A DNA stretch of 32,820 bases from Thermodesulfovibrionales bacterium (GTDB lineage: Bacteria > Nitrospirota > Thermodesulfovibrionia > Thermodesulfovibrionales > SM23-35), in the NCBI GenBank assembly GCA_030019415.1, contig JASEEX010000024.1, positions 1 through 32,820 of the forward strand. Direction: 5' to 3'. Under the pieces are notes generated by a model. That model had not been told where the DNA came from, did no database searches, and saw only the letters and a list, made by a program, of their open reading frames with translations. Position 1 is the first letter of the stretch, and each line of letters begins with the position of its first letter. Shown here piece by piece: positions 18,006 to 29,872 of this stretch. The translations under genes and the position numbers were made by a program.

Positions 18006-20732
18006 ATGAAAAAGGCTATCTGGCATTCAATGGAGGCATCGCAGGTCCTAAAGGAAATGGATACCGATATCCACCGCGGTTTAACTAAGGACGAGGTTAA
18101 AAGTCGCCTTGAAAAATACGGTTATAATGAACTCAGAAGGGAAGAGAGGGTTTCCCCTTTTTCCATATTTATAAACCAATTCAAAAATATCCTCATTATC
18201 ATTCTCCTTATAGCTATAGCTCTTTCCGCCCTTATCGGAGAAGTTCTGGATGCTGCTATCATAGGCCTAATAGTTATCTTCAGTGCCCTTCTCGGTTTTA
18301 TCCAGGAATATAGAGCAGAGCGGGCACTTGAGGTATTAAAGAAGATGCTTTCCCCTACCATAACTGTCTTGAGGGAGGGTAGGGAAGAGGAGGTCCCTTC
18401 GAGGGAGTTAGTTCCCGGGGATATACTACTCCTTGAGGCAGGTGATAAGATTCCCACAGATGCGAGGCTGATCGAAGTACGATCATTGAAATGTGATGAG
18501 GCACCCCTTACAGGAGAGTCTATCCCTGTAAAGAAAGATATAAAGCCACTTGAGAGGGATATGCCTGTAAGTGACCCGAGGAACATGGTCTTTGCAGGCA
18601 CAATAGTCACATACGGCAGGGGGAAGGCGGTCGTCACATCAACAGGTATGAACACGGAGTTTGGTAAGATTGCTGAGGAGGTGACTGCAGCCGAATCAAA
18701 AAAAACCCCCCTTGAGGAGAGGACGGAAGAGATAGGCAAATGGCTCGGAATAATAGCCCTCACCATATGTTTCCTTGTTGCCGGAATAAGTGCGGTAAGG
18801 GAGGCCCTTGATGGTAAGATCGATATGGAATTTATAATTACCACCGTTATGTTTGCAGTAGCCCTCGCCATAGCAGCAGTACCTGAGGCATTAGCTGCCA
18901 TTGTCACAGGTACGCTCGCCATAGGGATGCACCAGATGGCTAAGAGAAATGCCCTGGTTAGAAAGATGCCTGCCGTAGAGACCCTTGGTTGCACTACTGT
19001 GATATGTTCGGATAAGACAGGCACCCTTACAAAAGGAGAAATGACGGTAAGGAGAATATTTACTGGGGGCAGACTGATAGAGGTTACGGGAGTTGGCTAC
19101 GAACCAAAGGGGGATTTTAAATGCATGGGGGAGACTCTGTCTCCCCCATGGCCCCCCTCTCAACACCTGTTTCTTCAAGGAGGACTCCTATGCAGCGATG
19201 CAATCTTAGAAAAAAAAGAAGGCAAATGGTTCATCAAAGGTGACCCTACAGAGGGTGCGCTCGTTGTGGTAGCAGCAAAGGCAGACTTACATCAGGCTGA
19301 GATGAGGCTTGAAAACCCGAGGATAGAGGAGATACCCTTTAGCTCTGAGAGAAAAAGGATGACAACCATCCATCAAACCCAGGATGGCAAAAGGGTAGCA
19401 TTCATGAAAGGTGCTCCGGAGGTGGTTTTAGAAAGATGCTCTCACATCTTAGAAGAGAGTGGGATAAGAGAACTTTTGGAAGCAGAGAAGGCCCAGATCT
19501 TGAAGGTCAATAAGGAAATGGCTCATGCCGCATTGAGGATACTCGGAATAGCTTATAAAGAACTCCCTGAGGAAATCATCATATATGGAGAAGAGGAGGT
19601 TGAGAAGGATATGGTCTTCCTCGGACTTGTGGGAATGATGGACCCACCGAGGGAGGAGGCAATAGAGGCTGTGGAGGTATGTAAAGATGTGAAAATCAGA
19701 ACCATAATGATTACAGGAGATCATGAACTCACGGCTACTGCCATAGCAAAGGAAATCGGTATTTATAAAGAAGGTGACTTAGTGCTGACGGGTGAAGAGT
19801 TAGAAAAGATGTCTGACGAGGAATTCAAAAGGATTGTGGATAAGGTTACTGTCTATGCGAGGGTATCGCCGATAGATAAGCTGAAGATAATCAGGGCATG
19901 GAAGAGTAAGGGAGAAGTAGTAGCGATGACTGGCGATGGTGTTAATGATGCGCCAGCCCTCAAGCATGCTGATATAGGTATAGCCATGGGCATAACAGGA
20001 ACGGAGGTGACAAAGGACGCCTCTGATATGGTTCTAAGTGATGATAACTTCGCAACTATCGTGAAGGCCATAGAACGCGGCAGATGGATTTATGACAATA
20101 TAAAGAAATACCTCACCTATCTTCTCAGATGTAATATTACAGAGGTGGTAGTTATTGGTGGAGTGGTTCTTGTTTTGGGTCCTGAATATCTGCCCCTCTT
20201 GCCTGCAGCCATATTGTATATAAACCTGGCGACAGATGGACTCCCTGCACTTGCCCTGGGAGTTGCGCCACCTGACCCTGACATCATGCAGAGACCACCG
20301 AGAGACCCGAAAGAGGGTGTCTTTTCAAGAGATGTGAGGGCCTTCATTTTACTGGCCCTGGTGATTGAAACTCCCTTCTTCTACCTTCTCTTTTTCCATA
20401 AACTCTCTGATATGGCAAATGCAAGGACGGAGATATTCTTCCTCTTTATAATCATCGAACTCGTCATTGCCCTTAATTTCCGTTCGATGAGATATAGCAT
20501 CTTTAAGGCACCACCTCACAAATGGCTCCTCGCAGCCCTCGCATGGGAACTTACATTGGTTGCTATTTTAATTCAGCTCCCATCTGTGCGCCATGCCTTT
20601 GGAATACTAAAACCATCTGCCTCTGATCTCGGGATAATCTCAGGCTTTGGTGTTTTTGTATTTGCCTCGATGGAGGTAATAAAGGCAATCTTAAGAAAGA
20701 AGGTCCGGGGAGGAAGAAGGATAACTGCTTAG
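18006..20732 (+). CDS. Cation-transporting P-type ATPase (type II, Ca2+-ATPase-like)
   Basis: VCDEAPLTGES-like, CSDKTGTLTKGEM, MTGDGVNDAPALKHADIGIAMG, AAVPEALAAIVT. ATG at 18006 has a better upstream AGAGGGG than 17973. Confidence 0.95.
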   Translation: MKKAIWHSMEASQVLKEMDTDIHRGLTKDEVKSRLEKYGYNELRREERVSPFSIFINQFKNILIIILLIAIALSALIGEVLDAAIIGLIVIFSALLGFIQEYRAERALEVLKKMLSPTITVLREGREEEVPSRELVPGDILLLEAGDKIPTDARLIEVRSLKCDEAPLTGESIPVKKDIKPLERDMPVSDPRNMVFAGTIVTYGRGKAVVTSTGMNTEFGKIAEEVTAAESKKTPLEERTEEIGKWLGIIALTICFLVAGISAVREALDGKIDMEFIITTVMFAVALAIAAVPEALAAIVTGTLAIGMHQMAKRNALVRKMPAVETLGCTTVICSDKTGTLTKGEMTVRRIFTGGRLIEVTGVGYEPKGDFKCMGETLSPPWPPSQHLFLQGGLLCSDAILEKKEGKWFIKGDPTEGALVVVAAKADLHQAEMRLENPRIEEIPFSSERKRMTTIHQTQDGKRVAFMKGAPEVVLERCSHILEESGIRELLEAEKAQILKVNKEMAHAALRILGIAYKELPEEIIIYGEEEVEKDMVFLGLVGMMDPPREEAIEAVEVCKDVKIRTIMITGDHELTATAIAKEIGIYKEGDLVLTGEELEKMSDEEFKRIVDKVTVYARVSPIDKLKIIRAWKSKGEVVAMTGDGVNDAPALKHADIGIAMGITGTEVTKDASDMVLSDDNFATIVKAIERGRWIYDNIKKYLTYLLRCNITEVVVIGGVVLVLGPEYLPLLPAAILYINLATDGLPALALGVAPPDPDIMQRPPRDPKEGVFSRDVRAFILLALVIETPFFYLLFFHKLSDMANARTEIFFLFIIIELVIALNFRSMRYSIFKAPPHKWLLAALAWELTLVAILIQLPSVRHAFGILKPSASDLGIISGFGVFVFASMEVIKAILRKKVRGGRRITA
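19124..19150. repeat. Perfect 12-bp-stem palindrome inside the ATPase CDS (CATGGGGGAGAC-TCT-GTCTCCCCCATG)
   Basis: Read directly from the sequence; loop TCT. Confidence 0.95.
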
Positions 20733-21182
20733 AACCTCAGTAAGCTTCTCCCTAAACATCCTCGGGTGAGTCCCTTCCCAGTAAATCTTACCGCAATCAC
20801 TGCATCTTTGAAAGATATGGAAATTAAGGAAAACAAAATCGGGGACAGAGTCCTTTATCTCAGTTTTATCTAAAAGCCTTGAAAGCTTCCCATTACATAT
20901 AACGCATCTACTCAGGGGATTAAAGTCTTTCAGCTTTAGTGCATGTATTACCTCAAGGAGCTGCTGGAAAGAATCATTTGCTCTTATGAGAAGATAATCT
21001 TTAATCCCCCTTATCTTTATAAGGCGTGTGTCTCTCGTTAAAATGAGTCTCCCCTGTTCCTTTGCAACCCTGAGAAGCCTGATGTCACTTATGTCGGGAT
21101 AGTATAATGTGTCAAATCCCAAAAGCCTCAGCCATCTTGCGAGCCTTCCAAGCATGGCATCTGCGATGAATCTTAGATGCAC
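20691..21182 (-). CDS. Mut7-C RNase-like domain protein with zinc-ribbon-like Cys pairs
   Basis: RFIADAMLGRLARWLRLLGFDTLYYPD, LILTRDTRL, CVICNGKL...CSDCGKIYWEGTH. Confidence 0.9.
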   Translation of the reverse strand: MHLRFIADAMLGRLARWLRLLGFDTLYYPDISDIRLLRVAKEQGRLILTRDTRLIKIRGIKDYLLIRANDSFQQLLEVIHALKLKDFNPLSRCVICNGKLSRLLDKTEIKDSVPDFVFLNFHIFQRCSDCGKIYWEGTHPRMFREKLTEVLSSYPSSSPDLLS

Positions 21183-21196
21183 TTTTGATCTCGTCT

Positions 21197-24100
21197 CTAT
21201 TTTACTTCTACCGATGGCTCAGGAAGTAGCGGCTGGATCTCCCTTTTCACGAATGTGTTTTTATACCTTGTCATACCTGTGCCGGCAGGAATTATTCTAC
21301 CCATAATCACATTCTCTTTAAGCCCTCTGAGTTCATCCACAGCACCATTAATAGCGGCCTCTGTGAGGACACTCGTTGTCTCCTGAAATGAGGCTGCAGA
21401 CACAAAACTGTCTGTTGTTAGAGATGCCTTTGTAATACCGATAAGGAGGGGTTTCCCCTGTGCAGGCTTGCCACCTTGTGCCTTTGCCTTAGCATTCTCC
21501 TCCCGAAAGAGCAATCTATCCACCTGTTCACCCATAAGGAACGTTGTATCACCAGGGTCTTCTATCCTTACCTTCTTCATCATCTGCCTGACAATAATTT
21601 CTATATGTTTGTCATTAATCGAGACACCCTGTAGCCTGTAGACCTTCTGGACTTCATCAACGAGATATCTCTGAAGTTCCCTCGGCCCGAGGATATCAAG
21701 TATGTTGTGGGGGTTTACTGCACCGTCCATTAGTGGTTCCCCAGCCCTAACCCAGTCACCTTCATGGACACTCACGTGCTTACCTTTTGGTATAAGGTAC
21801 TCCCTCGTCTCATCTCCTCCCTTAACCACAACGACACGCATTCCCTTTTGTGCATCTCTGAACTCTACCATACCATTTATCTCTGTGACTATTGCCTGCT
21901 CCTTAGGGCGTCTTGCCTCGAAGAGCTCGGCAACCCTGGGTAAACCTCCCGTTATATCCTTTGTTTTTGTTGTCTCCCTCGGAATCTTTGCGAGTACATC
22001 GCCAGGAAATACCGTATTGCCCTTTTCAACGAGTATGTGAGCACCCGATGGCAGGAGATACCTTGCAGGATTGCTTGTTCCTGGAATCTTGAGGGTTGCC
22101 CTTCCATGCTCATCTTTGATCGAAATCCTTGGCCTCATATTTGCAGGATAGTCTATTATTACCTTATGGGAAAGACCTGTAATCTCATCAACCTCTTCTT
22201 TTACAGTCACCCCCTCAACAATGTCGCCGAGGGCTATCTTACCGCCAACCTCTGTGAGTATTGGCGTAGAATAAGGATCCCACTCAACGAGCCTCTGCCC
22301 AATCTCAATCTTCTGTCCATCCTCGACAAGGAGCTTAGCCCCATAGACAACAGAGTATTTTTCTTTTTCCCTGCCTTCTGAATCCACAACAGCAATGCTC
22401 CCGTATCTATTCATAACAACAAGGAGGCCATCCCTGCTCCTTACTGTGCCTATATTCATGAACTTTATCGTACCAGTGTTTTTAGCCTCAAGGACTGTCC
22501 GCTCCACCACCCTCGCAGCTGCACCTCCAATATGGAAGGTTCTCATCGTAAGCTGCGTACCTGGCTCACCAATGGACTGGGCTGCGATTATTCCCACGGC
22601 TTCACCTATTTCCACAGGTTCACCCCTTGCGAGGTCCCTCCCATAACACTTTGTACATACACCGTAATTTGACTGGCATGTAAGCACAGACCTGATCTTG
22701 ACCCTGTCTATTCCTACATCAATAACCTTCTGTGTTAGTTCCTCATCTATTTCCTGATTCCTCTTAACTATCAGTTCTCTGGTAACAGGGTCTTTGATAT
22801 CCTCAGCAGCTATTCTGCCAAAAATTCTCTCCTCCAGTGGCTGTATTATCTCTCCCCCTTCTACGAGGGATGTGACGGTTATGCCGTCAGTCGTCCCGCA
22901 GTCATCCTCTATGACAATAATATCCTGTGAAACGTCAACAAGCCTTCTGGTGAGATAACCCGAGTTTGCGGTCTTCAGGGCTGTATCAGCAAGCCCCTTC
23001 CTTGCGCCGTGTGTAGAGATAAAGTACTGCAGTGGGGATAACCCCTCTCTGAAGTTTGCTGTTACCGGTGTTTCTATAATCTCACCAGAGGGTTTTGCCA
23101 TCAATCCCCTCATACCGGCAAGCTGTCTTATCTGGGCAGTGCTTCCTCTTGCGCCTGAATCGGCCATCATGAAGATGCTGTTAAAAGGTCTCCTTTCCTT
23201 GAGTTCTTCCTCGGAAAAGGTTCTGTCATCCTCAGCGCCGAGTTCCTTCATCATCTCATCAGCAATCTTCTCGGTCACATTTGCCCATATATCGATCACT
23301 TTGTTGTAGCGTTCGCCCTGGGTTATAAGGCCATCGGCATATTGCTTCTGGACATCAATGACCTCTTGTTCTGCTGTGTGGATTAGCTCTGACTTCTTTG
23401 ATGGTATGTGCATATCAGCCATACAGATGGATATACCCGATTTTGTCGCATAATGGAAGCCGAGCTTTTCCATGTTGTCAAGAAAGACGACCGTTTCCCG
23501 CTTGCCCGCCTTTTTATATGCGTATTCTATAAGTTTACCGATCTCTTTCTTCGTAATATCTCTATTTATCATAGAGAAGGAGATTCCCTTGGGCAGTATC
23601 TCGCTGAAGAGAACCCTGCCTGTCGTCGTCTCAACAAACTCTCCATCCATCCTTACCTTAATCTTCGCATGTTCATCCAGAATCCCGGCATCATAAGCAA
23701 CCCTGACATCCTCAGGGCCAGCAAATATCCTGCCCTCGCCTTTTGCACCCTTTCTCTCCTTCGTTAGAAAATAAATCCCGAGGACCATATCCTGGGTTGG
23801 AGCCACTATGGGCTTCCCATTCGCAGGAGAAAGAATATTATTGACTGACATCATAAGGACTCTTGCCTCTATCTGAGCCTCCATCGAAAGGGGGACATGA
23901 ACAGCCATCTGGTCTCCGTCAAAATCCGCATTGAAGGCAGTACAAACAAGGGGATGCAGTTTTATAGCTTTTCCTTCAACTAAAACAGGGTCAAATGCCT
24001 GGATACCAAGCCTGTGGAGAGTCGGTGCACGGTTAAGGAGCACCGGATGTTCCCTTATCACCTCTTCAAGGGCATCCCAGACCTCAGGCAGCTCTTTCTC

Positions 24101-25306
24101 TACAAGCTTCTTTGCTGCCTTTATTGTCGTAGCATATCCCTTTTCCTCAAGCCTGCGAAAAACGAAGGGTTTAAAGAGCTCCAGGGCCATCCTTTTTGGG
24201 AGACCGCACTGGTGAAGCCTTAGCTCAGGACCCACGACAATAACAGACCTGCCTGAATAATCAACGCGTTTTCCTAAGAGATTCTGCCTGAATCGACCCT
24301 GCTTTCCTTTTATCATATCGCTCAAAGACTTGAGGGGTCTTTTTGTCGTAGTCTTAAAAACCTTGCTCCTTCTGCCATTGTCAAAGAGTGCATCAACAGC
24401 CTCCTGGAGCATCCTTTTTTCATTCTTGATGATTACACTCGGTGCCTTCAGTTCCATCAGCCTCTTAAGCCTGTTATTCCTGTTGATAACCTTTCTGTAA
24501 AGATCATTCAGGTCAGAAGTAGCAAAGCGGCCTCCCTCTAATGGTACAAGGGGTCGTAGATCAGGAGGCAAAACAGGTATAACATCCATAATCATCCATT
24601 CTGGTTTACTACCAGATTTTCTGAATGCCTCCACAACCCTTAACCTCTTTGCAAGCTTTTTCTTTACACCAAGGGATGATGCCTCCTTTACCTTTAGCTT
24701 AAGCTCTACAGCAAGGGCCTCGATATCGACCTTCCTGAGCAGCTCCTTGATTGCCTCCGCACCCATCCCTGCCTTGAATCTTGAACCATACTCCAGGGTC
24801 TTCTTCTTATATCCATCCTCACTGAGGAGCTCCTTTTCTTTGAGCGGTGTGTCTCCAGCGTCTATTACTACATAGTTATCAAAATAGAGCACCTTCTCAA
24901 GCTGACGCATTGTCACATCGAGCAGCGTCCCTATCCTGCTCGGCATACCCTTCAGAAACCATATATGGGCTACAGGGCTCGCAAGCTCAATATGTCCTAA
25001 TCTCTCACGCCTTACCTTAGACTGAACAACCTCGACTCCACATTTGTCGCATACTACGCCTCTGTGCTTCATACGCTTGTATTTACCACATATGCACTCC
25101 CAGTCCTTTACAGGCCCAAAGATCTTTGCACAGAAAAGACCATCTCTTTCTGGTTTGAAGGTGCGGTAATTTATAGTCTCAGGTTTTTTAACCTCACCGT
25201 AAGACCATTCCCTTATCTTTTCTGGTGACGCGAGTCTAATCCTTATGGCCTCAAAGTCCAATGGATTCTTTGGCTTCTGAAAAATTGAATGGATATCCTC
25301 TGTCAA
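21197..25306 (-). CDS. rpoC: DNA-directed RNA polymerase subunit beta'
   Basis: [48 protein letters not shown] at 25306, directly after the rpoB TAG, is preferred over ATG 25354, which would overlap rpoB by 47 bp. Confidence 0.97.
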   Translation of the reverse strand: MTEDIHSIFQKPKNPLDFEAIRIRLASPEKIREWSYGEVKKPETINYRTFKPERDGLFCAKIFGPVKDWECICGKYKRMKHRGVVCDKCGVEVVQSKVRRERLGHIELASPVAHIWFLKGMPSRIGTLLDVTMRQLEKVLYFDNYVVIDAGDTPLKEKELLSEDGYKKKTLEYGSRFKAGMGAEAIKELLRKVDIEALAVELKLKVKEASSLGVKKKLAKRLRVVEAFRKSGSKPEWMIMDVIPVLPPDLRPLVPLEGGRFATSDLNDLYRKVINRNNRLKRLMELKAPSVIIKNEKRMLQEAVDALFDNGRRSKVFKTTTKRPLKSLSDMIKGKQGRFRQNLLGKRVDYSGRSVIVVGPELRLHQCGLPKRMALELFKPFVFRRLEEKGYATTIKAAKKLVEKELPEVWDALEEVIREHPVLLNRAPTLHRLGIQAFDPVLVEGKAIKLHPLVCTAFNADFDGDQMAVHVPLSMEAQIEARVLMMSVNNILSPANGKPIVAPTQDMVLGIYFLTKERKGAKGEGRIFAGPEDVRVAYDAGILDEHAKIKVRMDGEFVETTTGRVLFSEILPKGISFSMINRDITKKEIGKLIEYAYKKAGKRETVVFLDNMEKLGFHYATKSGISICMADMHIPSKKSELIHTAEQEVIDVQKQYADGLITQGERYNKVIDIWANVTEKIADEMMKELGAEDDRTFSEEELKERRPFNSIFMMADSGARGSTAQIRQLAGMRGLMAKPSGEIIETPVTANFREGLSPLQYFISTHGARKGLADTALKTANSGYLTRRLVDVSQDIIVIEDDCGTTDGITVTSLVEGGEIIQPLEERIFGRIAAEDIKDPVTRELIVKRNQEIDEELTQKVIDVGIDRVKIRSVLTCQSNYGVCTKCYGRDLARGEPVEIGEAVGIIAAQSIGEPGTQLTMRTFHIGGAAARVVERTVLEAKNTGTIKFMNIGTVRSRDGLLVVMNRYGSIAVVDSEGREKEKYSVVYGAKLLVEDGQKIEIGQRLVEWDPYSTPILTEVGGKIALGDIVEGVTVKEEVDEITGLSHKVIIDYPANMRPRISIKDEHGRATLKIPGTSNPARYLLPSGAHILVEKGNTVFPGDVLAKIPRETTKTKDITGGLPRVAELFEARRPKEQAIVTEINGMVEFRDAQKGMRVVVVKGGDETREYLIPKGKHVSVHEGDWVRAGEPLMDGAVNPHNILDILGPRELQRYLVDEVQKVYRLQGVSINDKHIEIIVRQMMKKVRIEDPGDTTFLMGEQVDRLLFREENAKAKAQGGKPAQGKPLLIGITKASLTTDSFVSAASFQETTSVLTEAAINGAVDELRGLKENVIMGRIIPAGTGMTRYKNTFVKREIQPLLPEPSVEVK

Positions 25307-25307
25307 A

Positions 25308-28300
25308 CTACTCCCCCTTATCCTTTTTCTCCAAGAGTTCCACATCGAGTCCAAGACTCTGGAGTTCTTTTATTAATACATGGAACGATTCCGGGACACC
25401 CGGTTCGAGGGTTGCATCTCCTTTCACAATTGCTTCATACATACGCGCCCTGCCCGTAACATCATCACTTTTGACAGTCAAAAACTCCTGAAGTGTATGA
25501 GCAGCTCCGTATGCCTCAAGTGCCCATACCTCCATCTCGCCGAGCCTCTGGCCACCAAATTGCGCTTTCCCTCCGAGAGGCTGTTGTGTAACAAGAGAAT
25601 AAGGCCCAATTGAACGGGCATGCATCTTGTCATCGACAAGGTGATGGAGCTTCATCATGTACATATATCCGACAGTCACGGGTCTACCAAAGGGTTCACC
25701 CGTTCTGCTGTCATAAAGTGTCACTTGGCCGGACCTCGGGAGACCTGCCTTAACCATCAGCTCCTTTATCTCCGACTCCTTTGGACCCTCAAACACGGGA
25801 GTTGCTACATAAAGTCCCAGGGACTTTGCTGCCCAGCCAAGATGTGTCTCGAGTATCTGCCCAACATTCATCCTCGATGGGACTCCAAGGGGGTTGAGAA
25901 TTACATCGATAGGTGTTCCATCCGGAAGAAAAGGCATATCTTCTTCTGGAAGTACCATCGCAACCACTCCCTTATTGCCATGGCGGCCTGCCATTTTGTC
26001 ACCTGCCTGGACTTTCCGCTTCATTGCGACGAACACCTTTACTACCTTATTCACCCCATGAGGCAGTTCGTCACCCATTTCTACTCTGCCAATCCTTTCA
26101 TCATACCTTGATTCAAGATAGCGTATATAACGGTTCGTTTCATTATGTATGGACTCCATCTTCTCACGAATCTCGCTGTCCTCTACCTTTATACGCATAA
26201 GATGCTCGTCTTTAACCCTCAGGAGATGCCCTTCCATCAGTCTCCCTTTTTTGGGGCATATGACCTCTTTTGTCTTAGAATCTCTAACATCCTCTGTGAC
26301 ATTCTGCCCGAGAAGGAGTTCCCTCAACTTCCTGAACTTCTCCTCCTTTATTATCCTCACTTCTTCTTCAAGGTCCCGCTGCAGTCTCTGTATGTCCTCC
26401 TTTTCTATGCTTTTTGCCCTCTCGTCCTTCTCTACCCCTTTCCTTGAAAATATCCTCACATCAACAACCGTTCCCTTTATTCCAGGTGGAACATAAAGGC
26501 AGCTCTCTTTTACCTCCTCTGCCTTTTCTCCGAATATTGCCCTCAGAAGCTTTTCCTCCGGTGTGAGCTGCGTTTCCCCTTTTGGCGTAACCTTTCCCAC
26601 AAGGATATCCCCTGGCTTTACCTCTGCACCCATCCTTATTATTCCGCTTTCGTCGAGATCTTTTAATGCCTCTTCCCCAACATTAGGGATATCCCGCGTG
26701 ATTTCTTCCGGCCCGAGCTTGGTATCTCTTGATTCTATTTCGAACTCTTCTATATGCACCGAAGTGTAGACATCCTCCTTGACGAGCCTCTCACTAATAA
26801 GGATTGCGTCCTCAAAATTGTATCCACCCCAAGGCATAAAGGCCACAAGGACATTCTTCCCAAGGGCAAGCTCTCCGAGCTCGGTAGAGGGACCCTCAGC
26901 AAGGATATCGCCTTTTTCTACAACATCGCCGACATTCACTATAGGTCTCTGGTTAATGCTCGTTGCTTGGTTCGACCTCTGGAACTTTATGAGGTTATAT
27001 ATATCGACACTTCTCCCATCATCTGAAACCCTGACGACAATCCTTGATGCATCAACACTCTCGACAACACCAGCCTTTTTTGCAAGTACAAGGGCTCCTG
27101 AATCCCTTGCTGCAACATATTCCATGCCAGTACCTACTATCGGAGCCTCTGGCTGTAAAAGCGGGACAGCCTGCCTCTGCATGTTCGAGCCCATCAGGAC
27201 CCTGTTTGCATCATCGTTCTCAAGGAAGGGTATGAGAGAGGCAGAAACACCAACAATCTGTTTTGGAGATACATCCATGTATTCCACTTCCTGAGGTGAT
27301 ACCATCCTGAAGTCCCCGCCAACTCTCGCAGAAACTGCATCTCCAATAAGATTCCCATTTTTATCCATAGGGGAGGTTGCCTCAGCAATTATATATTTTT
27401 CACCATCTATTGCGGAAAGGCATACAATATTGTTTGTAACCTTGCCGGTCACAACCTTTCTGTAAGGGACCTCTATAAAGCCGAAATCATTTACCCTTGC
27501 GTATGTTGCGAGAGACGTTATGAGTCCGATGTTTGGACCCTCAGGCGTTTCCACCGGACAGATCCTCCCATGGTGTGTTGGGTGTACATCCCTCACCTCA
27601 AAGCCTGCCCTCTCACGTGTAAGACCGCCGGGCCCTATGGCAGAGAGCCTTCTCTTATGGGTAATCTCGGACAGAGGGTTCGTCTGGTCCATAAACTGGC
27701 TGAGCTGGCTCGAACCAAAAAACCCCTTGACAGCAGCCATCACTGGCTTAGCATTTATGAGATCATGCGGCATTGCTGTCTCAAGGTCTGTGAGTGTCAT
27801 CTTCTCCTTTATGGCGCGCTGCATCCTTACAAGCCCGATCCTGAACTGGTTTTCAAGAAGCTCTCCAACCCCTCTAACCCTCCTGTTGCCGAGATGGTCT
27901 ATGTCATCAACTTCTCCCTTTCCAGTCCTGAGAGCAAAAAGATACCTCACGATCTCTATTATGTCTTTATCTGTGAGTACCCTGCTTTCAAGTGGGGCAT
28001 CAATACTAAGCCGTTTATTCAGTTTCAAACGCCCAACAGGTGAAAGGTCGTATCTTTTAGGGTCAAAAAATAATCCATTAAACAGCTCTCTTGCAGTATT
28101 TAAGGTAGGTGGTTCACCAGGCCTCAATTTTGTGTATATCTCAACAAGTGCCTCCTCCTGTGTACTAACCCCGTCTGCCAGAAGAGTATCTCTGAGCGAA
28201 GGTAGATAGTTGACATTGTCTATAAAAAGGAGGCTGAGAGAATCCATCTTGAGAGAGAGGATTCTGCTGAGAGCATTTTCTGTAATAACCTCATTGCCCT

Positions 28301-29240
28301 CGAGTATCACCTCTCCCGTTGATGGATCGATAATGTCCTTCAGAGTAACCCTGCCAATAATTTCATCTTCAGAGATGGGTACCTCCTTAATTCCGGATGC
28401 CTCCATCTTTTTGACAGCACCTCTTGTAATTTTACTTCCTTCCTTAACAATCAATTCTTTTGTAACAGGGTCAACTATGTTCCGAGAAGACTTGATCCCC
28501 GTGAGGGCTTCACTTACAGCGCACGTAAATTTTTTATCACCTATTTTGATTATCTCTTCGGGATAGAAAATCTTTAAGAGATCTTCATTCGTATAACCGA
28601 GGGCCTTGAGGACTATCGTTGCAGGAAACTTTTTCCGCCTGTCGATCCTCACGTATAGGATATCCTTTGTGTCAAACTCAAAATCAAGCCAGGAGCCTCG
28701 TGAAGGGATTACCCTCGCAGAATAAAGAAGCCTTCCACTGACATGTGTCTTACCCTTGTCATGGCTGAAGAATACCCCAGGTGAGCGATGAAGCTGGCTG
28801 ACAACAACACGTTCTGTCCCATTTATTATAAAGGTTCCTACATCGGTCATTAATGGCATCTCACCAATATATACGTCCTCCTCTCTTGATTCCCTTAATC
28901 TCTTGTTCCCTTCTTGCTCAAATTCCCATAGGTTAAGCTTCACTCTTATCTTCAGCGGCGTAGCATAAGTAATCCCTTTCTGTAAGCAATCTCGAACGCT
29001 GAACTTTGGTTCGCCTATCATATAACCCAAAAATTCTATAGAGGCTGTCTCGTTGTAATCCAGTATCGGAAATATACTTAGGAATGCAGCCTGCAGCCCC
29101 CTCTCGTCCCTCTTGTCCATAGGGATACCCCTCTGCAAAAACTTCTCATAAGACCCCTTCTGTATTTCTATGAGGTTAGGGACATCCAAGAATGGAGGAA
29201 CCTTTCCAAAGCGTAATCTTTCTCTTAGAACTCTTGCCAT
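25308..29240 (-). CDS. rpoB: DNA-directed RNA polymerase subunit beta
   Basis: [64 protein letters not shown] 29240 ([13 protein letters not shown]) has an AGGAG RBS. Confidence 0.98.
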   Translation of the reverse strand: MARVLRERLRFGKVPPFLDVPNLIEIQKGSYEKFLQRGIPMDKRDERGLQAAFLSIFPILDYNETASIEFLGYMIGEPKFSVRDCLQKGITYATPLKIRVKLNLWEFEQEGNKRLRESREEDVYIGEMPLMTDVGTFIINGTERVVVSQLHRSPGVFFSHDKGKTHVSGRLLYSARVIPSRGSWLDFEFDTKDILYVRIDRRKKFPATIVLKALGYTNEDLLKIFYPEEIIKIGDKKFTCAVSEALTGIKSSRNIVDPVTKELIVKEGSKITRGAVKKMEASGIKEVPISEDEIIGRVTLKDIIDPSTGEVILEGNEVITENALSRILSLKMDSLSLLFIDNVNYLPSLRDTLLADGVSTQEEALVEIYTKLRPGEPPTLNTARELFNGLFFDPKRYDLSPVGRLKLNKRLSIDAPLESRVLTDKDIIEIVRYLFALRTGKGEVDDIDHLGNRRVRGVGELLENQFRIGLVRMQRAIKEKMTLTDLETAMPHDLINAKPVMAAVKGFFGSSQLSQFMDQTNPLSEITHKRRLSAIGPGGLTRERAGFEVRDVHPTHHGRICPVETPEGPNIGLITSLATYARVNDFGFIEVPYRKVVTGKVTNNIVCLSAIDGEKYIIAEATSPMDKNGNLIGDAVSARVGGDFRMVSPQEVEYMDVSPKQIVGVSASLIPFLENDDANRVLMGSNMQRQAVPLLQPEAPIVGTGMEYVAARDSGALVLAKKAGVVESVDASRIVVRVSDDGRSVDIYNLIKFQRSNQATSINQRPIVNVGDVVEKGDILAEGPSTELGELALGKNVLVAFMPWGGYNFEDAILISERLVKEDVYTSVHIEEFEIESRDTKLGPEEITRDIPNVGEEALKDLDESGIIRMGAEVKPGDILVGKVTPKGETQLTPEEKLLRAIFGEKAEEVKESCLYVPPGIKGTVVDVRIFSRKGVEKDERAKSIEKEDIQRLQRDLEEEVRIIKEEKFRKLRELLLGQNVTEDVRDSKTKEVICPKKGRLMEGHLLRVKDEHLMRIKVEDSEIREKMESIHNETNRYIRYLESRYDERIGRVEMGDELPHGVNKVVKVFVAMKRKVQAGDKMAGRHGNKGVVAMVLPEEDMPFLPDGTPIDVILNPLGVPSRMNVGQILETHLGWAAKSLGLYVATPVFEGPKESEIKELMVKAGLPRSGQVTLYDSRTGEPFGRPVTVGYMYMMKLHHLVDDKMHARSIGPYSLVTQQPLGGKAQFGGQRLGEMEVWALEAYGAAHTLQEFLTVKSDDVTGRARMYEAIVKGDATLEPGVPESFHVLIKELQSLGLDVELLEKKDKGE

Positions 29241-29373
29241 ATTTCTCCTTCTTTCTTTATTGGATTTTTGGGGGATTGGGTTAGACAAAATATCAAATTT
29301 TATATAGTTTATTTTATCAAATATTTGCAAAGTTTTCCAGCATAACCTATCTTTCTCTTAGAACTCTTGCTCT

Positions 29374-29760
29374 TTATTTAATCTCTACTGTTGCACCCTG
29401 TTCTTCGAGCTTTGCCTTTATTGCTTCAGCCTCTTCTTTTGAAACACCCATTTTTACAGGCTTTGGAGCTCCATCAACAAGGTCTTTCGCCTCTTTGAGA
29501 CCGAGCGCCGTAAGTTCCCTTACTACCTTTATAACCTGAATCTTCTTCTCACCAGCAACAGATAAGATTACATCAAAACTTGTCTTCTCCTCAGCTTCTG
29601 GTACAGCTACTCCAACAGGCGCTCCAGGCACAGCAGCCACAGCAACTGGCGCTGCAGCAGTTACACCATATCTCTCTTCAAACTCTTTAATAAATTTCGA
29701 CATCTCGAGGACTGTCATGTTATCGATAAATTCAAAAACCTGTTCTTTTGTAATAGCCAT
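29374..29760 (-). CDS. rplL: 50S ribosomal protein L7/L12
   Basis: [46 protein letters not shown]. Confidence 0.98.
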   Translation of the reverse strand: MAITKEQVFEFIDNMTVLEMSKFIKEFEERYGVTAAAPVAVAAVPGAPVGVAVPEAEEKTSFDVILSVAGEKKIQVIKVVRELTALGLKEAKDLVDGAPKPVKMGVSKEEAEAIKAKLEEQGATVEIK

Positions 29761-29794
29761 TCTTTAAATCCTCCTTTAATTTAAGTTAAAAGTT

Positions 29795-29872
29795 AGGAGT
29801 TATGAGTTATGAGTTATGAGTTTTAAAACTTTTCACTTTTAACTTTTCACTTTTAACTTTTTTAGTTTTCAG
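29795..29872. repeat. Tandem word repeats spanning rplJ 3' end and the rplJ-rplL spacer (GAGTTAT)n and (CTTTTAACTTTTCA)n
   Basis: gagttatgagttatgagttatgag and cttttcacttttaacttttcacttttaac read directly. Confidence 0.85.

Noticed and set aside
18122-19024. 300-aa minus-strand ORF
   Set aside because: Entirely antisense to the well-supported P-type ATPase; low-complexity translation; shadow ORF.
27520-28209. 229-aa plus-strand ORF (and other plus-strand ORFs from 25.2-28.6 kb)
   Set aside because: Antisense to rpoB; no recognisable domain.
29795-29830. Rho-independent terminator between rplJ and rplL
   Set aside because: Repeats are direct and AT-rich, not a GC-rich hairpin followed by a T-run.
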